This document shows positions 17,716 through 27,527 of a stretch of 55,736 nucleotides of DNA, piece after piece. Origin of the DNA: CAYWNA01 sp964459305 (GTDB taxonomy: Bacteria; Planctomycetota; Planctomycetia; Pirellulales; Pirellulaceae). Location of the stretch: positions 1 through 55,736 of the forward strand of contig CAYWNA010000066.1 in NCBI GenBank assembly GCA_964459305.1. The letters are read 5' to 3'. The notes beneath the pieces are model-generated. The model was not told where the DNA came from. It ran no database searches and saw nothing but the letters and a program-made list of their open reading frames with translations. How positions within the stretch are numbered: the stretch's first letter is position 1; each line of letters opens with the position of its first letter. A program made the position numbers and the translations under genes.

Positions 17716-17858
17716 GAATTCGTTAGTTCAGACCGACCCTGGTTTCCGGACCATCCAGCGCCGACAGCCGGCATTATTCTATCACGAACCAACTCAGTCG
17801 GGTGTGACAAACGTTCCCTCGGCGTGCCAGTAACTCATGACACTCGTAATTGGCGGTT

Positions 17859-17957
17859 GGGTGGCTGGGGTCGAACCACGAGGAACGAGTGGTGAGGCCC
17901 CGGTGATTCAGGTCTGGGGCTCGGTGTTCGTCTCTCATACCTCGACCCCAGCCACCC
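17859..17957. repeat. 99-bp palindromic element with perfect 16-bp arms
   Basis: GGGTGGCTGGGGTCGA at 17859-17874 pairs perfectly with TCGACCCCAGCCACCC at 17942-17957. The interior is also self-complementary in part, with GAACGAGTGGTGAGGCCCC facing GGGGCTCGGTGTTCGT. This is the form of a REP-like or MITE-like dispersed palindrome. Confidence 0.7.
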
Positions 17958-18012
17958 ACAAAAACAGATGTCGTACGGTGCTAGTCGGCGGGGGCAGACT
18001 GATACCCGCGCT

Positions 18013-21000
18013 CTACCGGACCGCGTTGGGACCGGACATTGCATCGTCGTAGTTGAGCAGCAAGTCGATCCACGATATCCAGTACTTTGGCTCTACCTGT
18101 CCAGAGTCACTGGAGTAGACCAACTTGATGGTGTTATTCCCGGGCTGCAACCAGTTGGCCTCGATGGGGATCCGGTGCTCGCCCCGCTTCCACCAGTCCG
18201 GTTCGAAGATCCATGACCCCGCGTGTAACAGCGACCCGCCCGACTTCATTCTCCACCTGATCGGCTCCCGCTTTGCCGCTTCCTCAGCAGAGCCGCCGGA
18301 AACCGTCACTGGGCCTTGTCCGTTTATGTAGACTGAAACACTCTCACCTTTTTTCAGGCCGCGGGAGTGGAAAACCAGTGCAGCTGCCACTCGGAAACCT
18401 TGAGACAGGGCCTCAGAAACGTTGTCACCGATCCGTAATGGTACTTCTTCATCAGCCGTAAAGGGAGCGTCGGATGGAAGGGCAAAATCGATCGGAATGT
18501 GAGCCCCCACATCCACCATGTAGTGCTTGTCGGCGAACTGGAGCTTGTCGGGGTCGGACAAATCGTTCGCCCAGGGGCGTTTGGCCCATTCGTCACCCCA
18601 GCCCCAGGCCAAATGAATCCCGTCGACCCCCGACTGGTGATGCAAGAGGGCTTGTGCTGTGAACATCTCTCGGTTCATGAGCTGGGCATAACGGGTTTTG
18701 CCGTCAGGGGCCGGATCGTGACTCACGATGCCGAGGTCGTGCCAGATGAAGCCGTACACCTTGCAGCCGGTTTCTTTGCCGACCGCCACAAACCGGTCGG
18801 CGGGCAGAAAGAATTGATAGCCCATCTTGCCGGGGCCTGTTTGGGCAAACGCTGGGACGAGGCAATCTATCAGGTGCTCGCGCATCCAGGTTTCCCAGTC
18901 CAGTCCCATTTCTTTGGCCCCGCGACATGGGATCCGCACCATGATATCAAGTTCGCGTTTCTGCCCGTCTTCGAACTCGTCGAACATCTTGCGGCAATCC
19001 CGCACGAACTGGGTCATGATCTGGCAATCGGGGTGCGTAAAAAATGGGCCGGGCTTGGTGCAGAAGTCCATGAAGATCCCGTCCAGGCCCGCTTTCACTG
19101 CTTCCCGTATGATGGCCAGCTTGAAATCGCGAACCCCTTTGTGTTTGAAGTCGAGGTAGAAGCTCGTGCCGGGAATCCAGTACTCCGGGTGCTTTCGGGA
19201 GAACTGACCGGTGAAGACCACACCCATGAATCGATCCAAAGTCTTGGGCCCATAGCCTCGTTGCATGGGGAAGCGGCCGTATGCCTTCATGCCGAGCTGA
19301 TGGGCCCGTTGGGCAACGATCCGCAACGGGCAGCCCGCTTCCTCAATCAGGGCGTGGACGTTCTGGTTCACCCAGCGGTCCTGAGGCCGGCACACCTTCC
19401 ACTCCCTTTCGCTGAGATGGTCGCCGTAGATCTCACCTACCCTCGTATTGAAGGTCAGCACGCCGCCTCCCCCCGGGCCGATACCCCAGACGAGCGTTTT
19501 CGCGTTGGAGTCAGCCAACGGATCGATAAAACGCTTCTCAAGAATCGCCCGAGTCATAGGCGGTTTGGTGGCGTAGTACAGAGAGAATCCGTCGTTGCGG
19601 TAGGAAAGTGGCAGAGGCTTCAACTCGGTGCGTTGCCTGTGCCGCACCGGCCCGATATTTCGGTCTTCGTTAGGCGTTTTTGCAGCCGGCTTGGCCGACT
19701 TGGCCGTGAGCCGCCGCTGGATGGGATCGTAAGGATCAGCTGGCCCCTTGCTCGGATCGATGTACTCAGCCAAGTCGCGCAGGGCGATGACCTTGTATCG
19801 TTGGCCGCGGAGATAGTCCAGGAACTTCCGGAAGTCTTCCGGGGTGATCGAAACGTACGGGACGCGGGGATCAGGCACCCCGTGGAATGTCAACACGGCG
19901 ATCTTGCCGTCCTTGGCAATCTGGGCCGCGCGAATCAGCTCGTCCAATCCGCATTTCGGGCCCGCATTGGCCGCCGAAGGAATCAACAGGGGATGGTCCA
20001 TCTTCGGGTCATACGCGAAACCGATCGTGCCCTCTTTGGCATAGGGAATCTCCGGCAGCGTTCCACGTCGAGCGAACAGGTATTCCTTTTCCCGAAGCAC
20101 CCGCACTGCCGTTGGGCCGTGAAGATAGCCGGGATAGCAGAACGATCTGGGCCTGGGGATGCCGTGTTCTTGGCAACGCGTTTCAATGTGCTCCACGTCG
20201 GCGCGGTAATCCTCGGCCGATTGCCGACTGGCATCCCGGTGATGTCGAGTGTGGTTGCCGATTTCAAAACCCCACTCGTGCAGCTTCCGGATTTCCTCCC
20301 ACGTCATGTAGGACTGTTTGTCGTCCGGAAAACCTTTGCCTTCGCTAATGAAGAACGTCGCGCCGAAACCGTATTCTTTCAGCAATGGGGCGACGAAGGT
20401 CACGTCTGTCTTCGTGCCATCGTCGAACGTCAACACCACGAGCCTGTCGGGGATGGGAAGCAAGTTCTTCGCTTCGGAGGGAACGAGGTGAATCTCGCGG
20501 AGATAGCACAGCCCCTCAGGGATCGCTTCCTCCGGCCGAAAAAGGATCCGCTGTCGGCCGGCCTTCAGCTTCAGTGTGCCGAACCTCGTCTTGCCCCAAT
20601 GGTCCTCGCCACCTCTCTCCGGGATTGCGCCGACAAACCGCTTCTCTCCGGCTTCGATGATAAACCGTTTGCCGGCCCATTCCTGCTTTGCAGACCACTC
20701 CAGCCACACTTCGAAAGCGCCCGGCGCGGGGACGTGGACCGTCCACACCACCCGAGGCCAAGTCCCGGCAAAGGGCCCGTAGGCATTGTGTTCGGGGAGA
20801 AGACTAATTCCCCCGCCGCTGGGCGCGCCGGCTTCTGCCCGCAGGCGGAGCGAGCCGTGGGGCGAGGGGCCGACGACGATGCCGCCAGCCTGATTAGCCT
20901 CATCGGCCAGAGCCCTGACATGGGCTTCGTCGGATGGTTTGCTTCTGGCCAATTCCGCCTTTGCGACGGGCATCAGGCGAACCACACGCAGATCGGACAA

Positions 21001-23856
21001 TTCCGTCTTGACCGGGCCGTCAGCACGCAGGATGATTCGCCGCCGTCCAGATTCCAGTTGAAGTGTACCGAACGTCTCGCAGCGATAGTTCTCCCACCCG
21101 CCGGTGCTCGGTAGTTTGCCGGTCAGCCGCTCCGTGCTCGCCTTGACCTCGATGGCGAACGGGTTATCGGCATACTGGTCGATCTGAGCCCACTCTAGCC
21201 AGACCTCGTAGCGACCCGATCTCGGCACGTCGACCGTCCAGGCTACATGGTCGTCGGCGCTGTCATGGAACCAGACCATGCGTGTCGTCCGCACAGAGAT
21301 TCGACCGCCGTAGATCTCGCAATTCCGCGGAAGCAGCTGCAAAGAGCCGTCAGGTTCCGCCGTTACCAACGCGGGCTGGTTTCCCGGTACCCGCCTGGGC
21401 CGCGGCCCGCGCCGTTTCCCCACGAAGGCAAACAGGTCGGCCATCTGCTTCAAAGAGAGCTTTCCTTCCAGACCCTCGGGCATGTGCGAGCGGCGGTTGC
21501 TCACTAACTGCTCCAAGTCCTTGCGAAGGATCACGTGCAGCTCGCCGTTTGGGTCGGCCAGCGTGATGCTGTTGCTGGTCTCATCCATCAACATGCCAGT
21601 GATCGTCAAGCCCTTGGCGGTGACGGCCGTGTACTGGACATAGCGGGCCTTGACCGAGCGGTTGGGATCGACGACGGCCGCAAAGAGGATCTCCGGCGAG
21701 CGGTCCAGCAACGTCTCGATGTCGGGCCCAATCTCCTGCCCCAGCGAGCCAATGCGGTGACATGTGGAGCAGGTTGCCTCGACGAAGACTTCGCGGCCTC
21801 GCTCTGGATCGCCCTCCATGTCCAAAACCGGCCGAAATCTCTCCAGTGCAGCCCGCCGCTCCGGACCGGCCTCGATGCTCAGAGCCCCCTCGGTGCCACG
21901 GTCGACCGGGGCACGCCGCTTCGCCTCCAACTCGGTCGCCAGGTCAGGATACTCCTGAATGTCCTTTCGCAGTTGGGTGAGTCGAGCGATCAATTCGTCG
22001 CGGGTCGGCGTCCTCTCCGGAGCTTCCTGGATGGCCGCGAGCATCGAGTCCAGATGCCCCGGAGCAGAACTCATTACGGCCGCCGTCAAATAGGGGTCGT
22101 CGACGTGGCGCAAGGCCAACTGTGCCAACGCCCGGCTGGCTCGTGCATCGTCCCACTCGCCCAGACTGTAGGCCAGTTGCATCTGCACGTGAGGGTCCGG
22201 GTCGTCAACCAACTTGAGCAACGCCTCACTCGGCGCAGGGTCGGACTTGAGAAACGGCTCGGCCAGTCGAATGGCATGGCGGCGCACGCCGGGATGTTCG
22301 TCAGCCAACGCATTCAGGAGGACCTCGGGGCGTAGGACTCCCAAACCGTCGAGCGTACAGATAGCGTGCAGCCTTGCCAGGGCGCGCTGACTGCGGGTGA
22401 CCATCGCTTCCAGCGGCCCAACCGCGGCCTGATCCCCACGCCAAATCAGCATCTGCTGGGCCAAGTCACGTTGAGGGCCGTTGGGACTGTCCAGGGCCGC
22501 CACCAGACCGGCGGCATCGAGGCGGTCGAGCCGCAAGATGGGTCGCAACTCCTTGTCGACAGGCACAATGCGATAGATGCGACCGCGGTCATCACCCAGC
22601 CGCAGATCCAGGATGTCCTCGACTTCATCTTCGATCCATTCCGGATGTTCGATGGACAGCCGGTACATACCGACCACGTACAGAGCCCCGTCCGGCCCGG
22701 TCCGCAGCCCGCAGGTCCGAAGCCAAGGGTCGTCCGAGGCGAGGAACTCGGCCCGCTCTTCGCCCGGTGCCCGACGGCCGAGGAACGTCATTCCTTCCGG
22801 TGTGACGTCGATGTGGTGCACCACGTTGAACACCGAATCGCTGGTGAACACGTCACCGCGCACCCCCGACCCGAGCAACTCGTCGCGGTATACGGTCATG
22901 CCACCGACTGAGGTGAAGCGCCCTTGGGTAGCGCCTTTCACCGGCACCTCGTAGCCGACACGACGGTAGGAGATCACGCGTCCGGTAGCGATCGGTTCGA
23001 CATCGGGGCTCAGCTTGATTCGGCCCGGCGGCGCGGCGACGTAGGGGTTGCGGCGGATGTAACGATCGACCAAGGCGTAGTGCCAGCCCGGCGTGCGGTT
23101 ATTGCAGCCGAACCAGTTCCCCCAATCATCGCGACAACGACCAAACTGTGCTTGGCCGGTCACCACGTCCAACCGTTTTTCGTCAGGCCGAACACGGAGG
23201 TCGCGGCCGCGGATGTCTATGTGCTCGCCTGTCTTCTCCGAACGGATCAGGCCACCGGCCCCAGCCCCGCCGTCGCCGTTGGCCAGGTAGACCCAATTAT
23301 CCAGTCCCCAGCGCAGATGGTTAACCCGATGCTGTTGGTTGCCCTCCCCGAATCCTACAAACAGCACTTGGCGGACATCGGCCCTGCCATCACCGTCGGT
23401 GTCTTCGGAATAGAAAACGTCCGGTGCGGCCGTCACCAGCACACCGTTGCGCCAGGCCATCACGCCGTTGGGATAATTGACGTTCTCTAGGAAAATCGTC
23501 GATTTGTCATACTTGCCGTCGCCGTCAGTATCCTCCAGGTAACGGACCCGGCCACCGGGCTTCCCCTGGCCGTCCATTCCCAGCGGGTAGTCGGCCATTT
23601 CCACGACCCACAGCTTCCCGTCCGGCCCGAAGGCAATATCCACCGGGTCGGCGACCATCGGCTCGGCAGCTAACAACTCGACCCGAAAATTTGGCAACAC
23701 CACGAGCCCCTGCAGGGTCTCTTCCGGTGACCTCAAGGGTTCAATCCCTAGCAAGTATCGAGTGCCTTCCTTCAGCGGCCTGGTTTCCTCGGCCGCCAAG
23801 GGCGGCAGACCGCAAACCAGCATCAGCCACCAGAGTCCTATGGTTGTCCGTGTCAT
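18013..23856 (-). CDS. Giant secreted fusion: PVC-type dehydrogenase, HEAT repeats, cytochrome c, two carbohydrate-binding-like domains, polysaccharide deacetylase, glycosidase-like barrel
   Basis: 1947 residues from ATG 23856; a TTG one codon earlier (23859) is also possible and residue numbers here count from it. Residues 1-23 are a signal peptide. Residues 30-440 form the PVC 'membrane-bound dehydrogenase' propeller (VDIAFGPDGKLWVVEMADYP). Residues 445-610 look like HEAT repeats. Residues 680-830 are a cytochrome c domain with CSTCH at 697-701. Two similar beta-sandwich domains lie at about 845-945 and 1010-1120 (YEVWLEWAQ and FEVWLEWSA). A CE4 polysaccharide deacetylase covers about 1135-1380 with its expected catalytic residues: TFDDG (Asp1146-1147), HTRH (His1203, His1206), CYPGY and LTFHG. 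Residues 1430-1800 resemble a GHL10-like glycosidase barrel (GLDGIFMDF), followed by a beta-rich end. It probably deacetylates, cuts and oxidises one polysaccharide outside the membrane; that joint role is inference. Confidence 0.88.
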   Translation of the reverse strand: MTRTTIGLWWLMLVCGLPPLAAEETRPLKEGTRYLLGIEPLRSPEETLQGLVVLPNFRVELLAAEPMVADPVDIAFGPDGKLWVVEMADYPLGMDGQGKPGGRVRYLEDTDGDGKYDKSTIFLENVNYPNGVMAWRNGVLVTAAPDVFYSEDTDGDGRADVRQVLFVGFGEGNQQHRVNHLRWGLDNWVYLANGDGGAGAGGLIRSEKTGEHIDIRGRDLRVRPDEKRLDVVTGQAQFGRCRDDWGNWFGCNNRTPGWHYALVDRYIRRNPYVAAPPGRIKLSPDVEPIATGRVISYRRVGYEVPVKGATQGRFTSVGGMTVYRDELLGSGVRGDVFTSDSVFNVVHHIDVTPEGMTFLGRRAPGEERAEFLASDDPWLRTCGLRTGPDGALYVVGMYRLSIEHPEWIEDEVEDILDLRLGDDRGRIYRIVPVDKELRPILRLDRLDAAGLVAALDSPNGPQRDLAQQMLIWRGDQAAVGPLEAMVTRSQRALARLHAICTLDGLGVLRPEVLLNALADEHPGVRRHAIRLAEPFLKSDPAPSEALLKLVDDPDPHVQMQLAYSLGEWDDARASRALAQLALRHVDDPYLTAAVMSSAPGHLDSMLAAIQEAPERTPTRDELIARLTQLRKDIQEYPDLATELEAKRRAPVDRGTEGALSIEAGPERRAALERFRPVLDMEGDPERGREVFVEATCSTCHRIGSLGQEIGPDIETLLDRSPEILFAAVVDPNRSVKARYVQYTAVTAKGLTITGMLMDETSNSITLADPNGELHVILRKDLEQLVSNRRSHMPEGLEGKLSLKQMADLFAFVGKRRGPRPRRVPGNQPALVTAEPDGSLQLLPRNCEIYGGRISVRTTRMVWFHDSADDHVAWTVDVPRSGRYEVWLEWAQIDQYADNPFAIEVKASTERLTGKLPSTGGWENYRCETFGTLQLESGRRRIILRADGPVKTELSDLRVVRLMPVAKAELARSKPSDEAHVRALADEANQAGGIVVGPSPHGSLRLRAEAGAPSGGGISLLPEHNAYGPFAGTWPRVVWTVHVPAPGAFEVWLEWSAKQEWAGKRFIIEAGEKRFVGAIPERGGEDHWGKTRFGTLKLKAGRQRILFRPEEAIPEGLCYLREIHLVPSEAKNLLPIPDRLVVLTFDDGTKTDVTFVAPLLKEYGFGATFFISEGKGFPDDKQSYMTWEEIRKLHEWGFEIGNHTRHHRDASRQSAEDYRADVEHIETRCQEHGIPRPRSFCYPGYLHGPTAVRVLREKEYLFARRGTLPEIPYAKEGTIGFAYDPKMDHPLLIPSAANAGPKCGLDELIRAAQIAKDGKIAVLTFHGVPDPRVPYVSITPEDFRKFLDYLRGQRYKVIALRDLAEYIDPSKGPADPYDPIQRRLTAKSAKPAAKTPNEDRNIGPVRHRQRTELKPLPLSYRNDGFSLYYATKPPMTRAILEKRFIDPLADSNAKTLVWGIGPGGGGVLTFNTRVGEIYGDHLSEREWKVCRPQDRWVNQNVHALIEEAGCPLRIVAQRAHQLGMKAYGRFPMQRGYGPKTLDRFMGVVFTGQFSRKHPEYWIPGTSFYLDFKHKGVRDFKLAIIREAVKAGLDGIFMDFCTKPGPFFTHPDCQIMTQFVRDCRKMFDEFEDGQKRELDIMVRIPCRGAKEMGLDWETWMREHLIDCLVPAFAQTGPGKMGYQFFLPADRFVAVGKETGCKVYGFIWHDLGIVSHDPAPDGKTRYAQLMNREMFTAQALLHHQSGVDGIHLAWGWGDEWAKRPWANDLSDPDKLQFADKHYMVDVGAHIPIDFALPSDAPFTADEEVPLRIGDNVSEALSQGFRVAAALVFHSRGLKKGESVSVYINGQGPVTVSGGSAEEAAKREPIRWRMKSGGSLLHAGSWIFEPDWWKRGEHRIPIEANWLQPGNNTIKLVYSSDSGQVEPKYWISWIDLLLNYDDAMSGPNAVR

Positions 23857-23865
23857 CAATGCACA

Positions 23866-23871
23866 CTCCTT
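23866..23871 (-). promoter_or_regulatory. Ribosome-binding site of the giant fusion gene
   Basis: The minus strand reads AAGGAG nine bases before ATG 23856 and six bases before TTG 23859. Both starts are usable and differ by one residue. Confidence 0.65.
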
Positions 23872-23987
23872 GTTCGTCCTGGTTGGACAATGCCACTCTA
23901 TCGTCGTTTAACGGCAGGCCGCGGGCGTCGGCTTTGTTAGTGTCGCAATCGCCTTTGACTCGCCGCTAAACGAGGTATGCGGACAGT

Positions 23988-25004
23988 TCAAACTGGCGGC
24001 GGCATATCGGCCAGCTCAGAAGCCGTTGGCACGTAATCCCATCCGAGCCGCGCGCCGAACCGACACCCTCGCGTTATCGTACAGCGGGACGCACGATAGC
24101 GCGCCAGCCAACGGATGCAGTATAACGCGCAGAAGGCACCCGCGCGCTGTCGGGCGTGACCGAACACGACAAGGCTCCCCGCATTCCCAATGGTGTTCTC
24201 CCAATTGCTTGTCATTCCTGCGTTTTCACTCTGCAGGATGGCGCCGTCATGCTCGCCCTTGACCTCAGGGCTCAGAGCATAGCCTTGAGCGTGGTGTGAT
24301 AGAAGATTTGGGATCGTCGGTCTCGGCAAAGCCGCTTCTCCGGCCAGATGGTACACCGTGCATGGATGTCCTTCGCGCTGGCCGCATTCCATGTCGGCCA
24401 GGCCGGAAACGTGAATCAGGTCGGAGCGTTGCTGGTACACGAAGTCGATACGAGCCAATCGGTCGAGCGCTGTTTCGAAGGTGTTTTCGTTTGGTCCTGC
24501 AACGTCTTCGGTGGCCATTTGAACGTGCGTCATGGCATACAATGCCGCGGATTCTTCGTTCCACTGCCGATCGAAGGCTGATTCAGAGATCTTCCGTTTG
24601 AAGTGAATCTTCCCCAGTTGGCGGTGAAGTTTCCGGCCTACTAACCCCCGATTCTCCAAATCCCCCCGATACGGCTTCAGATCCTCTCGCAGTTGATCGC
24701 CCATCAGGCCGCCGATGTAAGCGACCTGCATGAAACCTTGCACGTCTGCCACGAAGCTGTCGTAGTGAGTTTCAGCCCCGCTTGAGCTGTGCCGGAGTCG
24801 GCTTGACCTCCGCGAGAAATGCGTCGCGACCTTGCGCAATTCGGGTCAGCGTTTGAGGCCGTACACGAAACGCCTGAGCCCGCTCGATGGGGTCGGCACT
24901 GTTCGCCTTCTCTGTCTCCCCAGTGGCAGCCGCAGTCGCAACGGCAGTGGCCAGGGATGCGCCGGTCAGCAACGTGCGTCGTGTAAGGCGAGTGTCAGGG
25001 ATCG
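23988..25004 (-). pseudogene. Inactivated M19 (membrane dipeptidase-like) peptidase gene with TAT signal
   Basis: A ribosome site AGGAG (complement of 25011-25015) is followed, six bases later, by ATC where ATG is expected (25002-25004). In that frame the sequence reads IPDTRLTRRTLLTGASLATA, a good twin-arginine signal, then VKPTPAQLKRG and a stop near 24779. The protein continues in another frame (AETHYDSFVADVQGF and onward) with blocks such as RIDFVYQQRSDLI, QREGHPCTVYHLAG and SENAGMTSNW, which resemble planctomycete M19 dipeptidases. After about 24250 the sequence is no longer family-like. The start-codon change, the frameshift and the missing metal-binding core mark it as dead. The M19 label is from pattern memory and moderately sure. 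Confidence 0.55.
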
Positions 25005-25188
25005 GATTCTCCTCATTGCCAAATTAGACCACAATTGATTACGTCTTACACATCATGCGGAAGTCATTCGTTCGCTGTTCAGCGAGTATTGCAGAAGAAC
25101 GACCGTCCAGTAACGAAATGGCGGGACGGCGATGTCCACCATTCGCTTCGATGTGTCGATCTCGGTCGGGCGGATCCAGCCGGGTCAT

Positions 25189-27447
25189 TCATAGCTCAGT
25201 GCAAACACCGTTGCCTTGTCGCGAGGCAGGTCGCGTGACTGGGTGAAACGCACGACACTCACGTGTCGGGGCTTCGCTTGGGTCGGGGATCTCATGCATG
25301 CGCACGGCAACTGTTCCCTCCGCAGGAACGTCTGTGCGTACGCTGACCACCGTGTATTTCCTATCGTCACTGGTAATCGACGACTCGATCCGACCGTGAT
25401 CGACGACGTAGTCGCCGTGCGGCATTACGAACGTCAGGCGGCATTGGGGGAAGTTCTCCACGTATTCGTTGGTAACGGTTGCTGTGACCTCACGGTGGTT
25501 GCCGTCAGCGGCCGGCGAATACCGGACGCGAAGCGGTGGCTCTTGCTCTCGGCCAAATGGGATGGGGGCGGTTTCGTGGCCGTTGTATGTGCAGCTTGCA
25601 ACGCGGCCATCCTTGAATCGGACGACACGAAAGCTAACCGCGTTCACCTTGCCGATGCGGCGGGTGGGCGTCGCACCCATGTTCATCACTTTCTTGCCGG
25701 TGCCGTGGGCGTCGTGAATCATACAAACTTTGTGATTGTCCAGCCAGGCAATCGGGGCATTGTTCTCGAATGCGTTGATGATCTTGTGGCGGCAATCCTC
25801 GCGCGAGACGAGTAATGAATCGGCCTTTGATCGATCGACATGCCAGGGATGACCGAAATTCAAGACGCACAGGTCGGGGCCGAAATCGACAAGGCCCACG
25901 GGATCGCCATACCACTTCTCGTGGCCGTGAAACTGATGGTTCCCGAAATTGATGACGTAAGGCACTTCCAGCTTCGACAATGCACCGGATATGTACGCCG
26001 GATTCACGGCGTTGCTGTTGAGCACGATGTCGGGTGCGATCAGATTAATCATCGAAACCAGACGCTCCAGATACTCCGCCTGATATTGACCGGATGTGTC
26101 CAAGTGACCAAACGTAACCAGAACCGGATCGACGGGAAACTCCTGAACAACGTGAACGCTGCACGGCGAAAGACAGAAACCCGTGCGGCGACCGCCCGTC
26201 ACTTTGACGCTCAAGTCGTACAAACCCGGCGGCATGTCGTGCGGCAATGTAGCGGCGATTTCGCGATCGTAGTAATACGCTGCCGTTTCGTCTTCCTCAA
26301 AATCGATCTGGCGACTGATCACGGCGGCGTCAACCGTACGACGCAACTGGACTTCGTCAATCGTTGCCTCAAAGCCGAGAAACCTCGCCCGAAACGTCCG
26401 TCCGGGTTTTCGGATCGCCGGTCGGTTGAGCGCCGGAAAACGAAACCGCACAATACGCGTGGCCTCGTCACGATGTAGATAAATGGGGGCGATAGTCGAC
26501 GACTTGTTGGCTTCAACCGAAATGTTGTCCATCCGAACGGGATTCCAGCCAATGGCAGAGAGTTCCAGCGAGTAGCCCTCACCTGGCGGCAAACCGGCCA
26601 GACTACACTGTCCCGTCAGCCCATTTCGTACCAACACGTTGCGGATAATGCGGTCGCCCTGGCGAAGCACTGCTCTCGCGTCAACCAGAAAGGCGTTTTC
26701 TTCGCCACTGACGATGGACTGCAGGTCGCCGGTGGACTTGTCGAGGACATAGAACCCTTCAATACGGCATCCTGTCCCGCCTGCCTCGGCGCAATGTTCC
26801 ACGCGGAGCACATGTTCGCCAGCGTCGAGTCCTCGCGCGATAACAACTTCTCTGGGCGACGCACGCGGGGCAAACCTCTGTATACTCTGCCCATCAATCA
26901 TCACGGCAATCGAACCAAGGCTCGGAAGACCGTAAGCGGGGACCGCATGGTTTCCCAACCGCATTACAATCCCAGACCCACGAAAGCGATGCTCCAGCGC
27001 AGCGCCATCGGAATTGGTCAGTAGATGACTCGCGGCCGCGTAGCGAAATCGTGTTTCCTGCCACCGCCCCAACCGTTTGACGCGAGTCTCATCCAAGGCT
27101 AAAACCCACGTCGAATCCGCTCGCGTTGCGTTCTCCTGGCCAAACGTGTCCTGAAACATCGTCGCGGTTATGAGCATCGTTGATAGAAGCAGAATGCAGC
27201 GCTGTATGGCCCGTTTCAAGGATATTGCGACACTAGCCCAACTCGCCAGCGAGGGAGTATACCGCTGTTCACCGTCCCTCACTCGCTCGTCGGGCCGATG
27301 TGGGCGTTGCAGAGCTATTGGAGCGGGCCATAGAGCATGATTCACAGTGGTTTCTCCCGCATCTCTTGATTGTGTGACTTTCGCTTCTTGCCGTTTTCTG
27401 TTGGTTGGCGTTCGTTGGCCTCGGCCAGGGCCACTACTTCCCCGCAA
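25189..27447 (-). CDS. Secreted calcineurin-like phosphoesterase-related protein, start uncertain
   Basis: The open frame gives 752 residues, but the first 75 or so are Arg-rich and unlike protein. The real start is probably near LKRAIQRCILLLSTMLITAT, where a TTG at 27219 or the ATG of MLITATMF would open a signal peptide. The middle part has beta-sandwich features (GEHVLRVEHC, GLYDLSVKVTGG). From about residue 450, VLVTFGHLDTSGQYQAEY, APDIVLNSN and VINFGNHQFHGHEKW follow the strand order of metallophosphoesterases. However, the usual metal-binding Asp-x-His and GNHD/E are changed to GHLD and GNHQ, so activity is doubtful. It may be a binding protein derived from a phosphoesterase. It stands upstream of the dead M19 gene on the same strand. 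Confidence 0.6.
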   Translation of the reverse strand: MRGSSGPGRGQRTPTNRKRQEAKVTQSRDAGETTVNHALWPAPIALQRPHRPDERVRDGEQRYTPSLASWASVAISLKRAIQRCILLLSTMLITATMFQDTFGQENATRADSTWVLALDETRVKRLGRWQETRFRYAAASHLLTNSDGAALEHRFRGSGIVMRLGNHAVPAYGLPSLGSIAVMIDGQSIQRFAPRASPREVVIARGLDAGEHVLRVEHCAEAGGTGCRIEGFYVLDKSTGDLQSIVSGEENAFLVDARAVLRQGDRIIRNVLVRNGLTGQCSLAGLPPGEGYSLELSAIGWNPVRMDNISVEANKSSTIAPIYLHRDEATRIVRFRFPALNRPAIRKPGRTFRARFLGFEATIDEVQLRRTVDAAVISRQIDFEEDETAAYYYDREIAATLPHDMPPGLYDLSVKVTGGRRTGFCLSPCSVHVVQEFPVDPVLVTFGHLDTSGQYQAEYLERLVSMINLIAPDIVLNSNAVNPAYISGALSKLEVPYVINFGNHQFHGHEKWYGDPVGLVDFGPDLCVLNFGHPWHVDRSKADSLLVSREDCRHKIINAFENNAPIAWLDNHKVCMIHDAHGTGKKVMNMGATPTRRIGKVNAVSFRVVRFKDGRVASCTYNGHETAPIPFGREQEPPLRVRYSPAADGNHREVTATVTNEYVENFPQCRLTFVMPHGDYVVDHGRIESSITSDDRKYTVVSVRTDVPAEGTVAVRMHEIPDPSEAPTRECRAFHPVTRPASRQGNGVCTEL

Positions 27448-27527
27448 ACGCTACCAGCGATTGTAGTCGGCGGAGAGCCCCGGCCAACAGCTTGGGCACC
27501 GCAAGTAGACTCAGAATGGAATTATCG

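Larger units (their letters stand above)
17703..18012. other. 310-bp spacer upstream of the sulfatase gene, with a palindromic element
   Basis: The spacer separates the sulfatase start from the 3' end of the giant fusion gene. Apart from the sulfatase ribosome site it holds the palindromic element at 17859-17957. No open frame in it looks like protein and no clear promoter was recognised. Confidence 0.6.

Noticed and set aside
18499..21114. 871-codon open frame on the plus strand
   Set aside because: It lies antisense to the giant fusion gene, whose domains and active sites are clear. Long antisense frames arise from high GC at third positions; the translated sequence has no coherent motif.
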